From: Nitrososphaerota archaeon
GTDB taxonomy: Archaea; Thermoproteota; Bathyarchaeia; Bathyarchaeales; Bathycorpusculaceae
DNA: 29,746 nucleotides
Direction: 5' to 3'
Assembly: GCA_031282985.1 (NCBI GenBank)
Contig: JAITCR010000106.1
Coordinates: 1 to 29,746 of the forward strand
The stretch's first letter is position 1. Every line of letters starts with the position of its first letter. The position numbers and the translations under genes were made by a program. Below, piece after piece: positions 17,245-26,806 of this stretch. The notes below the pieces were generated by a model. That model made no database searches. It was given only the letters and a program-made list of their open reading frames with translations, and was not told where the DNA came from.

Positions 17245-17596
17245 TTATTTTTACATTCTCAAACCGCGCATATACACTACTAAATGACCAAAACAGATGT
17301 AAAAAATGCGAAAATCACACAACTACACCAGCAAAAATTCCTCACGCAATATATGCAGTCGAGCGGTTTAAAATGCTCTTAACAGTATCATTCCCTGAAT
17401 AGACACTATTTCTGTTTCGAATAAAATTGGTAATGTGCTAAAGAATGGATAGGGTTGAGGTTTAACCTGATTTGTGTATCTATCCTTTTTGAGAAAACAG
17501 TTTCGTAGGCTACGAATTATTAACTCATTAAAAAATATTAAAATAATTGTTTCAATATGCTATTGGGTAACTGCTTAAAAAGGGTGTTAAGTATAA
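17245..17596. other. about 350 bases without a recognisable gene
   Basis: AT-rich DNA between the IS91-type remnant and the ParB-like gene. No tRNA, CRISPR-like repeat or long open frame is visible. It should contain the promoter of the ParB-like/endonuclease pair, but TATA candidates are too numerous in such AT-rich sequence to choose one. Confidence 0.4.
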
Positions 17597-18692
17597 ATGT
17601 TGATATTGCCAAATGATTTTTGCGAAGAAATGTTAAATCTTGATCAAATATATTTAGACCCAAATAATCCCTAGGTTTGTAACAGAAAGAGATGTTATTA
17701 TACCCGACGAAAAAATATGTGAAACTGGAATACAAGAATCTTGTCTATTGAAAATGAAAGAATATGACCTTGAAGAATTGAAAGCAAGTATTAAAAAAGT
17801 GGGTTTCGTCCAAGTTGACAAGATCGTAGTGAGACCTATAGCAAAACAGAAAAACGAGTTTGTTGTTTTAGAAGGAAATCGTCGCGTTGCTGCACTTAAA
17901 TCATTGGTAAGAGAAAACAAATATGGAGAAACCCAAATAGACTCAGCTGTTTTAAACACAATACTTAACTTCAAAGTATTCGTTTATATGGGTGATAATC
18001 CGGATATAGCTTGGATTATTCAAGGGATTCGACATATTTCTGGCGTTAAAAGTTGGCAACCCTATCAGCAGGCGTTAACGTTATATAAGATGACCTATCG
18101 GGGTGAGACCATAAAAGATGCAGCTCAAACATTGGGGATTCCTTCTACAACTGCTAGTCGGTTAATCCGTTCAATGTTTGGTTTTCAACATGCTAAAAAT
18201 GAGAGTGACTATAGTGGCGAGTTAAAACCAGTGCATTTTGCCTATTTCTATGAAGTAATTTTCAAACAACCGGTACTTCAGAAATACTTGGAATGGAATG
18301 AAAAAGATAAAAAATTCGTTAATATTCCTAATTTGAATAAACTTTTTTCTTGGGTATTCCCTGAACAGGGAAAAGATGCTAAGATCACTCAAGCAATGCA
18401 ACTGAGAGATGATATTGTTCCAGTAATGATTAATCAGCCTTTGCTTTTTGAACTTTGGGCAAACGATGAAACAATGACTGTTCAAAAACTCAACAGAGAA
18501 ATTGGTAAAATGGAGCAAAAACAAGCGGTAGTCAATGTAACTGAGTGGCTTAGAACTATAAACACGTTCAATGAATCAATGACAGCTTTACCTCTTTTAC
18601 AAATAACAGATAGTAAACAAGAATTCATTGAAAAACTGGAAAAAACAAAAGACATTTGTGATAAGCACATAGAGATATTAAACAGAATTTGA
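17597..18692 (+). CDS. ParB-like (Spo0J-type) domain protein with HTH, read across an apparent +1 frameshift
   Basis: The start ATG 17597 opens a short frame ending in the ParB-family opening LDPNNP, then TAG at 17672. The +1 frame continues that motif as R-F-V-T-E-R-D... through IPDEKICETGIQESCL into the 314-codon frame from 17748, giving about 364 aa. The junction is CCC TAG G: a P-site tRNA slipping from CCC to CCT would skip the stop. Domains: ParB/Srx N-terminal domain with YDLEELKASIKKVGFV and the nucleotide-binding-like FVVLEGNRRVAALK, then a helix-turn-helix (about 175-200 of the full protein: IKDAAQTLGIPSTTASRLI), and a C-terminal region of unknown fold. If the frameshift is a real mutation, a product from TTG 17748 or ATG 17754 would lack the first strand. 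The stop overlaps the next gene by 4 bp. Confidence 0.75.
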
Positions 18693-19585
18693 ATAGTGGA
18701 AAAATCATGCTTTCACTGTCTGATATAGCCGATAGTATTTGGAACCAGCCGGTTGATTGTACATTTGTCTTAGCTGATGAATTGCAAAAATTGTTTGAAC
18801 AAGATGGAAAAAGTCCACTTGAAGCTATTGAGGCTGCCGATAAATGTTTGGAGCAGGTTTATACTTTAATCGTAGAAAAAATTAATTATTATCAACAAAA
18901 AAAAGTGAAACCTAATTTTAGCTTTGGTGACGAATCAAAATATAGCTTAATTGGAGCAGCAGTATCTGAAAAAGATCCACAGGTTCAAATACGGTTGCTA
19001 CACAGGAACAAACTTTTCACCTATATTGCTACTTTAGACTGGAAATTATTTGAGAATTTATGTGCAAATTCATTACGTCTTAGCGGTTTTTTAAAGGTTG
19101 ATGTTGGCAGAAGAACGAGCGATGGTGGACTTGACTTCTTTGGTGTGAAGCCTCTTGGAACTAAGGATTATAGTGGTTGTACGGCTGATAGGCACTATCG
19201 TGTTTTTGGTCAAGCTAAACGTCGAACGAAGGATTCTATACAACATGATGAAGTTCGCATTTTTGTTTCCGAATTTGATGATTTCAAGCAAGACGTAGGC
19301 TCAGCCTATGACTATGTAAAATCAGAACATAAATGGTTCATAGAAGCACAGGGAGTGTTAGATGCTATGTTCGTAACTAACACTAGGTTTGAAAAGGGTG
19401 CTAAGCAGTATGCACATCGGAAAAAAATTCAGCTAAGAGAGGGAATCGAGATAGTCGAGGATATAGTTAGACTGGCAAAAATTGATGACTGGTTGAAAAT
19501 AGAAGATGGTAAATATGTTTTTGCACCTGACCATTTTGATCAATATTTGTGTCGTGATTTTAATAATAAGTCTTCCACGTCTTAG
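18689..19585 (+). CDS. Mrr-like PD-(D/E)XK restriction endonuclease
   Basis: 298 aa from TTG 18689 (ATG 18707 is an alternative). The C-terminal half shows the Mrr-type nuclease core: WKLFENLCANSLR helix (Glu122), RRTSDGGLDFFG with the metal-binding Asp149, and YRVFGQAKRR with the Q-x-K pair (Gln175, Lys177). This spacing is standard for type IV/Mrr-like enzymes and suggests an active endonuclease. The N-terminal 110 residues are helical and not recognised. It is coupled to the ParB-like gene (TTGA overlap) and overlaps by 4 bp, tail to tail, with the DGQHR gene. It is probably the DNA-cutting effector of the island. Confidence 0.8.
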   Translation: MNSGKIMLSLSDIADSIWNQPVDCTFVLADELQKLFEQDGKSPLEAIEAADKCLEQVYTLIVEKINYYQQKKVKPNFSFGDESKYSLIGAAVSEKDPQVQIRLLHRNKLFTYIATLDWKLFENLCANSLRLSGFLKVDVGRRTSDGGLDFFGVKPLGTKDYSGCTADRHYRVFGQAKRRTKDSIQHDEVRIFVSEFDDFKQDVGSAYDYVKSEHKWFIEAQGVLDAMFVTNTRFEKGAKQYAHRKKIQLREGIEIVEDIVRLAKIDDWLKIEDGKYVFAPDHFDQYLCRDFNNKSSTS

Positions 19586-21015
19586 TTTGTTCTTTTTTTG
19601 ATTGGAGGGTCTTTAAATTTCTCTTGACCAAGTTTTTCTGACAATAAATCATATGCTTTACCTACACCTTTCATGCCGCCCAACGCTGAAAGTTGCGAAT
19701 CCGCCTGGGCTTTCCAATCAATTTCTTTTAGAGGAGCTAAAATTTCAATGTAGGACTCCGTTTTGTAGAGTTCTTCACCTTTTTGGAGACACGCATGTAA
19801 TAAATCTCTTGCAATACGATTGAGTGTGAAAATGCACAGAGCAGTTAAAACCAAATATTTCTCTGAATTTTGCTTCTTTATTGCTCGCCCATTTTTATCG
19901 TTGATATTTAACGCAAATCTCTTGCCAAACTCTTCTCCAGTGTCAGACACTATAGGTGTTTCTTTAAATGCCTCTGGAATTATACGTTTAATCGCCGTCC
20001 AATAGGCCTGTAAAAATCGTATCTTCTCTTCAATTGTAAGCTTAGAAAACTCTTTATCTTTAAATAAAATTTCTAGTGACGAAACAAACGAATTCAGCTG
20101 AATTGGTTTTCCGCTATTTCTTTGTCCACTAACGTTTATTTTGTTTTTAAATGGCGAAGTATCATCAGCATTTAATCGTATCGCAACTTCGGCTCCTAGT
20201 ATTCGCCAGCCTTCTCTATCAACAAGAGATAATCCTTCGATCCCAGATGTTTTAATGCTATACTGCAGGGCATCTTTCAAAGAAGGGCTAATACCTCTTT
20301 GTGTTTTATTAACGATAAAAAAGATAGTTTTTTCAATATCTTGCGGAAGAAGTTCGCCAACGTTTTTCTCTATGATTGTGCTTATTTTTTCTGATGCTCT
20401 TGTAGAATCGATGAAGACAATTGGAAGTTCATAATCCATTAATCCTGTAAAAGAGGTTGCACTTAGTTTACCTGCAAAAATAAATTGTTCTTTTATCTTT
20501 GAAAAACCGCCTATTCTATGTTGCCCATCAATAATCCAAATTGCGCCTCTTTTTCTATTTAACCTGAGAGTCCCTATGTCATCTTTTATTACTTCAAAAT
20601 TTGTATCTCTTAAACCAACTAAAAGAGCCGGCATTACAGCTAAAGGACTTTTTTCTATATATTCAATAAGCTGAACAGTTCTTTCTTCATATCGCTCTCG
20701 CTGATACCCTTCTAAATGTTCTTCTTTAAATTTATCCAACTCATAAAGATCCAATATGTCGGTTATCCGCATCTTTCCGACATACATATCTATATTCTTT
20801 TGGTAAAGTTTGATAACTGTAAGTTCAAGCACTCCATTATAATTCTCTTTTTCTTGCGCCATTTTTGAGAGCAATTTCAATCTTTGGTCTTCCGCTATCT
20901 TTTCGGCGAAAAACAGGTCAGGATTATTCCAACAGACATCACATACAATTTTTTGTTCGTTACCCGTTTTATGTATCGGTCCTTTTATTTCAAAACCACA
21001 GCATGAACAATTCAA
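19582..21015 (-). CDS. DGQHR-domain (DndB-like) protein with N-terminal zinc finger
   Basis: 477 aa. The DGQHR motif (163-167, in IWIIDGQHRIGGF) and the downstream FFIVNKTQRGISPSL are hallmarks of the DndB/DGQHR family, whose best-known member is the regulator/partner of DNA phosphorothioation; its fold is related to ParB. An added N-terminal zinc finger (C3-x2-C6 and C25-x2-C28) suggests direct DNA or RNA binding, and is not part of classic DndB. The start is TTG 21013-21015, immediately after the radical SAM stop and preceded by GGAGG (21023-21027) at good spacing, so the two are co-translated. The catalytic or sensing activity is unknown. Confidence 0.82.
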   Translation of the reverse strand: MNCSCCGFEIKGPIHKTGNEQKIVCDVCWNNPDLFFAEKIAEDQRLKLLSKMAQEKENYNGVLELTVIKLYQKNIDMYVGKMRITDILDLYELDKFKEEHLEGYQRERYEERTVQLIEYIEKSPLAVMPALLVGLRDTNFEVIKDDIGTLRLNRKRGAIWIIDGQHRIGGFSKIKEQFIFAGKLSATSFTGLMDYELPIVFIDSTRASEKISTIIEKNVGELLPQDIEKTIFFIVNKTQRGISPSLKDALQYSIKTSGIEGLSLVDREGWRILGAEVAIRLNADDTSPFKNKINVSGQRNSGKPIQLNSFVSSLEILFKDKEFSKLTIEEKIRFLQAYWTAIKRIIPEAFKETPIVSDTGEEFGKRFALNINDKNGRAIKKQNSEKYLVLTALCIFTLNRIARDLLHACLQKGEELYKTESYIEILAPLKEIDWKAQADSQLSALGGMKGVGKAYDLLSEKLGQEKFKDPPIKKRTN

Positions 21016-22116
21016 TTATAAGCCTCCGTTTTTTTCATAAATACCATTGGTAAATGCTTCATCAAAAGTTTGACATCCTTCCACTTTGACTTTCATCAGA
21101 CCTGCATATGGTGGAAATGTACCGCCCGACCCCCAAAGTCTTCTAGCAGTATCAACTGAGTTAAGTCTTTCTTTAGACCACAGTGGTGATATATAGCTAT
21201 TCTTTTTCAAGGTATGGACAGGTTGAAAACGCATTGGATATGCTACCGCTCCTAGTTTTAACACTTTTTTTAGTCGATCAAAAAAATCTTGAGGTGTGTC
21301 AGTAAAATTGTACAATAGATAAACAAGTATGTTTCTGCCATCAATCCCTTGTGCTTTCAAGAGTTGTATTGCATTCTCAACCGAGTGTGCTACATCGCTT
21401 GTATCAAACGCGAGCCGTACAAATCGATCTATTTTTATTTCAGCAATTTTTTCAGCAATTTTTTCGTTAATCAATCTGGCGTCTAACCCTTGGTTAAAAT
21501 CAACTGGAAAACCTATGTCTGCTATCTGATTAAAAATGCTGTCTACATTTTTAGTAGCAAGTAAGTTATTGTCAAAAAATATAAGTCTTTTATGTCCTGG
21601 CCATATTTGTTCTCTGATACTGTTTCTTTGGAGACATAACTTGCCTTCAATTTGTGGGACACCGCAAAAAACACATGAACGGATACAGCCTCTTGAAGCA
21701 AAAACAATACTAGCCTTCTCTTTTTTGTTCCATTGTGGAACTAACTCATAGTCGGGAAGCTCAAGCTCTGCTTTAGGATGTATTCCCTTAAAAATGTGGT
21801 CAGGTTTAACTCCGCTTAATGCTGCATGTTCAGGCATTAAGGATGCGTATAATCCTCCGAGCCATAGTTCAGCGTTGGGAAATTTTGATGCGTAATAACG
21901 TACAGCTTCCCAAACAGGTTCCCAGCCCCACGTAAATAGGCTAGATATGTATATTGTATCAGGTTTAGTCTGTATTGTTTGGCCTGTACCATAAACTAGC
22001 TCTGTAGTATTACCCTGTTTTTTCTCATAGGTTGAAAGCTTTAACAACCCTAGAGGTGGATAAGCAGAGTAATACGTTTTACCTTTGGGTTTAACCAAGA
22101 GCACATGTTTAACCAT
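21016..22116 (-). CDS. radical SAM protein with degenerate B12-binding-like N-terminus
   Basis: 366 aa. The radical SAM 4Fe-4S motif is CxxxCxxC in RGCIRSCVFCG (Cys144, 148, 151). The first 120 residues (VLLVKPKGKT, PPLGLLKLSTYEKKQG, LGGLYASLMPEHA) have the layout of the B12-binding domain of B12-dependent radical SAM enzymes, but I do not see the cobalamin-ligating DxHxxG motif, so corrinoid use is doubtful. After the barrel (DNNLLATKN, DFNQGLDARLI) the C-terminus carries LWGSGGTFPPYAGLMKV. The gene is directly fused in an operon with the DGQHR protein and preceded by an AGGGG-like site. A base-modifying reaction is suggested by context only. Substrate unknown. Confidence 0.85.
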   Translation of the reverse strand: MVKHVLLVKPKGKTYYSAYPPLGLLKLSTYEKKQGNTTELVYGTGQTIQTKPDTIYISSLFTWGWEPVWEAVRYYASKFPNAELWLGGLYASLMPEHAALSGVKPDHIFKGIHPKAELELPDYELVPQWNKKEKASIVFASRGCIRSCVFCGVPQIEGKLCLQRNSIREQIWPGHKRLIFFDNNLLATKNVDSIFNQIADIGFPVDFNQGLDARLINEKIAEKIAEIKIDRFVRLAFDTSDVAHSVENAIQLLKAQGIDGRNILVYLLYNFTDTPQDFFDRLKKVLKLGAVAYPMRFQPVHTLKKNSYISPLWSKERLNSVDTARRLWGSGGTFPPYAGLMKVKVEGCQTFDEAFTNGIYEKNGGL

Positions 22117-22507
22117 TACGACCCCTTTAGACTTAATGTGTGTACAGAAGATCGTAAAGTAAGAGATCTTAATTCATAAGTTTTTTGGTACACTAAAAAC
22201 GATTTTTAGCATTCAGATGAGACTTCACAAGACGGGTGCTTTGCATTAAGTAAACAGTATTTCATAAACACAACATACAGTTTCCCGAGTTTGACAAAAA
22301 TTCTATGTTTATGCAAAAGTTTTTTTGTAATCGTATTTTACAGCCTTCCCTATGGAAACTATACAGCTTACTAAGGCATAACTTGCTCATTACTCCATTT
22401 ATCAGGCGCAAATCGGGTGTATTTCTTTTAATTATGATGTATTGAATAGTAAAATCTTATATATGGAAATTGAGTGTTTACTGGCCATTAGAGGTTTCAA
22501 TTCTTTG
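22117..22507. other. divergent promoter region, 390 bases
   Basis: Separates the minus-strand radical SAM/DGQHR genes from the plus-strand helicase operon. It should hold both promoters. I see an imperfect palindrome around 22166-22180 (TAAGAGATCTTA-like) but no strong operator, RNA gene or open frame of note. Confidence 0.4.
22457..22464 (+). promoter_or_regulatory. TATA-like box for the helicase-DndD operon
   Basis: TTATATAT is placed so that transcription about 26 bases downstream starts near 22487, just before GAGGT (22491-22495). This supports ATG 22508 rather than TTG 22442 as the helicase start. Confidence 0.4.
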
Positions 22508-24610
22508 ATGGGGCTAAAAGACGTTCCACTTCAGAAGTCCTACAATTCGGATGTAGATAACATAGTGGATGACTTTTACATTCGTGTGCTGTCTACAGCT
22601 ATTGAATACAATAGAATAACAGGTTTTTTCTCATCAACTATGCTCTCATTAGCTGCTAGAGGCATAAGCACTTTTGTTCGTAATGGTGGGATAATGAAGC
22701 TCATTACAGGAGCGAGATTTCAGGCAACAGATATTGAAGCCATTAAACAAGCGATTGCATCACCAGAGCAGATTATAAAAGAGGTTATGCTAAAAGAGTT
22801 AGACGAGTTTGAAAGTATGTTCGTCAAAGAGCATATCCGTGCACTTGCATGGATGGTTGCTAATAAACGGTTGGAAATAAAAGTCGCAATAGTGCTTTCA
22901 AGTGAAGGAGACCCACTCGAAGCAGTAAAAATTGAGAAGCAAGGTATTTTTCATCAAAAAGTGGGAATTTTGAAAGATTCTGAAGGGAACATGATTTCTT
23001 TTAGTGGTTCAAACAATGAAAGTGCCCATGGATGGCAAAAAAACGTTGAAGAATTTAAAGTTTTCAGAAGTTGGGCATCAGGCGAAGCGGAATATTTTCA
23101 GTCTGATTTAGAAAAATTCAACAGATTTTTTGATGGAAAATCTATAAGAACAAAAATAATCGAAATCCCTAAGGCGGTTGAAGAACGACTTATTCAAATT
23201 GCCCCTAAAAACTTTGAAGAATTAGATCTAGAAAAATTTGAAATACCTGAGCCTGTTGACGGTGCTAAACTTAGACCATATCAGGCTAAGGCCGTCAATT
23301 ATTGGGTAAAAAATGGGTGTTCGGGGATTTTTGAAATGGCAACTGGAACAGGAAAAACCTTCACAGCTTTAGCCTGTATAGACACATTGATGAAAAAACA
23401 GAGTAAGCTTGTTACGGTAATCAGTACACCTTACAATCATCTATGTGAACAATGGATGTCTGAAACGGACAACTTTGGCATTAAAACAATCAAATTAGTC
23501 TGTGATTCTACTAATCCACATTGGAAGGATGAACTATTTGATAATGTGATTGACCTCGAAAATGGAATTATCGAGAACTTGACTATTTACACAACACATA
23601 CAACCTTTGCTTCATCTGAGTTCATTGGAATCATAAAAAAAAATAAATTAGAAAACACAAATCTGAAACTTTTTCTTGTTGTCGATGAAGTACACGGAAT
23701 TGGTGCATCTATCAGACGAAATGGGCTTATTGATGAATATGACTTCAGGTTAGGTTTAAGTGCTACTCCTAAAAGATGGTTTGATGATGAAGGAACTGAC
23801 AAAATATTTAGTTTCTTCAAAGATGTTGTTTTTAGTTTCCCGTTAAAAGACGCTATTCTTGAGGGATTCCTCACACCTTATGTCTATAAACCCTTTTTCG
23901 CTTTTTTAACTGAAACTGAAATGAAAAAATATGAAGAAGAAACACGTAAAATTTCAAAAGCGTATTATGCTTCTAAGACGGATGTTGAACGAAATCAAGC
24001 TTTCACACTTTTGTGCATTAAAAGGCAATTAATTGTGCGAAATGCTGAAAACAAGCTGATTGAGTTCCAAAAAATATTAAAAACAATAGATCCTTTGAAA
24101 CATTGCATAATCTATAGTTCACCGCAACAAATTAAGAATGTTCAGAATATACTCAATAATAGAAATGTAATCCAACACAAGTTCACACAGCAAGAAGGTA
24201 CTAAACCTGAAACTAAATTTAAAGGACTTTCTGAGCGAGATTCTCTAATAAAGCGCTTTTCAGAAGAAGTCTATCAAGTATTGGTTTCTATAAAATGTCT
24301 CGACGAGGGTGTGGATGTACCGCCTGCACGTATTGCTATAATACTTGATAACTCGGGTAATCCAAAAGAATACATCCAACGACGAGGCCGAGTGCTACGT
24401 CGCTATCCTGGAAAGGAAATTGCTACAATTTACGATATAATAGTTGAACCAAAGTTGAATAAAGCAACCACAAGTGAACTTAGAGATATTGAAAAAAAGA
24501 TAGCTTTAAAAGAACTTCAAAGATACAAAGAATTCGCAGAATCTGCCAATAACGCTGACGAATGCTTGAAATTGTTGAATACTCTAGAAAAAACATATAG
24601 TTGTGGGTGA
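22508..24610 (+). CDS. PLD-like nuclease fused to SF2 (DEAD/DEAH) helicase
   Basis: 700 aa from ATG 22508; the upstream TTG 22442 would add 22 residues. The N-terminal domain is phospholipase-D-like: GIFHQKVGILKDSEG (His149, Lys151) followed by SFSGSNNESAHGW and NVEEFKVFRSW, as in PLD-helicase fusions of defence islands. The helicase has Walker A MATGTGKT (277-284), DEVH in LVVDEVHGIGA, SAT in LGLSATPKRW, and the C-terminal motif QRRGRVLRR preceded by CLDEGVDVPPARIAII. Only one HxK motif is present, so the nuclease may need dimerisation. It is the first gene of a four-gene operon with the small gene and the DndD-like ATPase. It is likely a DNA translocase-nuclease in the restriction arm. Confidence 0.85.
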   Translation: MGLKDVPLQKSYNSDVDNIVDDFYIRVLSTAIEYNRITGFFSSTMLSLAARGISTFVRNGGIMKLITGARFQATDIEAIKQAIASPEQIIKEVMLKELDEFESMFVKEHIRALAWMVANKRLEIKVAIVLSSEGDPLEAVKIEKQGIFHQKVGILKDSEGNMISFSGSNNESAHGWQKNVEEFKVFRSWASGEAEYFQSDLEKFNRFFDGKSIRTKIIEIPKAVEERLIQIAPKNFEELDLEKFEIPEPVDGAKLRPYQAKAVNYWVKNGCSGIFEMATGTGKTFTALACIDTLMKKQSKLVTVISTPYNHLCEQWMSETDNFGIKTIKLVCDSTNPHWKDELFDNVIDLENGIIENLTIYTTHTTFASSEFIGIIKKNKLENTNLKLFLVVDEVHGIGASIRRNGLIDEYDFRLGLSATPKRWFDDEGTDKIFSFFKDVVFSFPLKDAILEGFLTPYVYKPFFAFLTETEMKKYEEETRKISKAYYASKTDVERNQAFTLLCIKRQLIVRNAENKLIEFQKILKTIDPLKHCIIYSSPQQIKNVQNILNNRNVIQHKFTQQEGTKPETKFKGLSERDSLIKRFSEEVYQVLVSIKCLDEGVDVPPARIAIILDNSGNPKEYIQRRGRVLRRYPGKEIATIYDIIVEPKLNKATTSELRDIEKKIALKELQRYKEFAESANNADECLKLLNTLEKTYSCG

Positions 24611-24620
24611 TGGATGAAAA

Positions 24621-24821
24621 ATGTCATCAGTAAACAAGAAAATAATAAGCCAAATTGAAAACGGCAATTATGCTCCTGAAATTAAAGAATTACTAACCGA
24701 CTTACTGAAAATAGAAGCTAAAATTGCTGAAGATAAAAAACCCCGATATGCTGAAGATTACGACCGCATAATAAAAAAGCTTGCAAAAAACAGAGGCTAT
24801 ACCGAGGAGGCCGAAATGTGA
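24621..24821 (+). CDS. small helical protein between helicase and DndD-like ATPase
   Basis: 66 aa, predicted mostly helical and charged (KELLTDLLKIEAKIAED and DRIIKKLAKNRGY). I do not recognise a family. Its ATG is 10 bases after the helicase stop, with a GGTGAT-like site in between, and its stop overlaps the next GTG by 3-4 bases (ATGTGA), so it is part of a translationally coupled operon. Its own end holds the GAGGAGG (24804-24810) used by the DndD-like gene. A structural or adaptor role for the ATPase is a reasonable guess only. Confidence 0.65.
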   Translation: MSSVNKKIISQIENGNYAPEIKELLTDLLKIEAKIAEDKKPRYAEDYDRIIKKLAKNRGYTEEAEM

Positions 24822-26806
24822 AATTCGATTACCTGCAAATGAAAAACTTTCGGCAATACCCGAATGCAAAGATAGAATTTTCTCAATCAGTTACGAAAAA
24901 TTTTACTGTAATTCAGGGAGTCAATGGTGCAGGAAAAACTAACATTCTGAATGCTGTTACTTGGTGTCTTTTTGGCGACGAAAAACACATTGATAAAAAA
25001 TGTAAAGGGCTTCCAATTGTTAATTCATTTGCTCTTTCAAAATGCAAAGACACAACATGTGAAGTAAAAGTTGAACTTCAACTTATTCAAAGTGATGGCA
25101 AACGAATTAGAATAGCCAGGTGTGAAAAGTGGAAAGAGCAAAACAACAATTTATCAAAAGTTGCCACAGCACATGACTTTTTAATAATGAGAGAAATTGA
25201 AAGAGATTGGGTCGGACCAATTTATGGAGACGACGCACAATATATTGTTGATAGTTTAATTCCTCCAGCAATCGAAGAATACTTTTTCTTTGATGGCGAA
25301 CGGATGAATGATTACTTTAAGGAAAATACTGGTAAGGATATTAAAAGTGCAGTTTTCAAAATTTCTCAATTAGAACTTTGTAATTCATTAATTGAGCATT
25401 TATCGGCAAGGAAAACTGAGTACTTGCGACTTACAAGAGGCCTGAGTCCAGAAGCAGATAAAATTAGAGACCTTATTGCAATTTATAATAATTCACAACA
25501 AAAAGACATTGAACAAAAAAACAAATTAGAAGCCGAATATGAAGAAGCTGAACTACATGAAAAAGAATACAGTGATAAACTGCGGGATTCATCTCTAGAA
25601 AATATTGAATCTTTAGAAAGTGAACGAGCGGCATTGGTGAGAGAGTTAGGTGAAATTAACGGGGATATTGACGAACTTGAGAAAGAGAAAATAAATTTCT
25701 TGCATAAGAATATGTTAGTGATATTTGCTTTTGATGCACTCACTAGAACTAAGTCCCTGATAGATGCACAAGAAGAAGCTGGAATGATTCCGTCCCCTGT
25801 TCAAAATATTTTCATTGATGGTTTACTTAAGAAAGGCGAATGTATTTGTGGTAGCAATATTGCAGCCAAGGATGAAAGTTCTTGTGTCAGACGAAAAAAA
25901 GTCGAGGAGTTTTTAAAACAAAACGAATTATCGGAAATGACTAAGGATTTAATTAATTGTAACATTCAGATTCAAACAATGATTGACCAACTCGAAAATT
26001 TTCAAGCTAACACTGTAAAATTAAGTAAAAAATTAAGAGACTTGGAAGAGAAAAAGAGGCAGAAAAACCGCAGAGTTGAACAAATCGATAGTGAAATTTC
26101 AAAAAGCGATTTTGAGGAGATTAGAGATTGGGAGAAGAAAAGGGGTCAGTGGGCTGAAGAAAAGCGCAAAAAAGACAATGAAATTGCTATTCTTAAGCGT
26201 CAAATTGACAGGCGTGAAAGCATACTTAAAGCAAACAATTTAAAACTTGACCAGGAGCTGAAGAAAGAAGCAAAGCATAACTCTCTTGTTAACCTCAGGC
26301 GTTTTTGTGAAGATGGAATACGTGCTGCAGAGGAAGTTAGGGATAGTATTATGAGAAATGTCAAAGATGAAGTTTGTAGGAAAACAAGTGAGCAATTTCT
26401 TTCTCTGATTTGGAAAAAGGGCGTTTACAAGGGAGTTACAATTGATGATGACTACAATATTTCTGTTCTACATATTTCTGGACGAGAGGGTATAGGGTCA
26501 CTTTCAGCAGGTGAGCGTCAAGTTTGTGCTTTGTCGTTCATGGCAGCTTTGAATAGTGTCTCTGGTTTTGATGTTCCAATTATAATAGACACTCCTTTAG
26601 CACGAATATCTAATGTACCAACAAGAAATATTGCTGAAAATCTTCCCAGATATTTGCCAAATAAACAAGTTTCTCTACTTGTTACCGATAAAGAATTTAC
26701 TTCTGAAGTAAAACAAACTTTAAACAATGTAGTCGGTAAAACGTATTTAATAAATTTCACAGAAAAAGATTATGGTGGTTTATCCGAGTTGGTGTTACAA
26801 ACATGA
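24818..26806 (+). CDS. DndD-like SMC/Rad50-type ATPase
   Basis: 662 aa. Walker A GVNGAGKT (34-41), the DndD-like FFFDGERM (156-163), a long coiled coil (about 200-300 and 365-500) interrupted by a Cys-containing turn CICG (342-345, with Cys356) resembling a small zinc hook, then ABC signature LSAGER (562-567) and Walker B VPIIIDTPL (586-594) with D-loop. These features and length fit the DndD family, the ATPase of DNA phosphorothioation. No DndC sulfotransferase or DndE is next to it. The start is GTG 24818 with a strong GAGGAGG. The stop overlaps the next gene by 4 bp (ATGA). Confidence 0.82.
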   Translation: MKFDYLQMKNFRQYPNAKIEFSQSVTKNFTVIQGVNGAGKTNILNAVTWCLFGDEKHIDKKCKGLPIVNSFALSKCKDTTCEVKVELQLIQSDGKRIRIARCEKWKEQNNNLSKVATAHDFLIMREIERDWVGPIYGDDAQYIVDSLIPPAIEEYFFFDGERMNDYFKENTGKDIKSAVFKISQLELCNSLIEHLSARKTEYLRLTRGLSPEADKIRDLIAIYNNSQQKDIEQKNKLEAEYEEAELHEKEYSDKLRDSSLENIESLESERAALVRELGEINGDIDELEKEKINFLHKNMLVIFAFDALTRTKSLIDAQEEAGMIPSPVQNIFIDGLLKKGECICGSNIAAKDESSCVRRKKVEEFLKQNELSEMTKDLINCNIQIQTMIDQLENFQANTVKLSKKLRDLEEKKRQKNRRVEQIDSEISKSDFEEIRDWEKKRGQWAEEKRKKDNEIAILKRQIDRRESILKANNLKLDQELKKEAKHNSLVNLRRFCEDGIRAAEEVRDSIMRNVKDEVCRKTSEQFLSLIWKKGVYKGVTIDDDYNISVLHISGREGIGSLSAGERQVCALSFMAALNSVSGFDVPIIIDTPLARISNVPTRNIAENLPRYLPNKQVSLLVTDKEFTSEVKQTLNNVVGKTYLINFTEKDYGGLSELVLQT

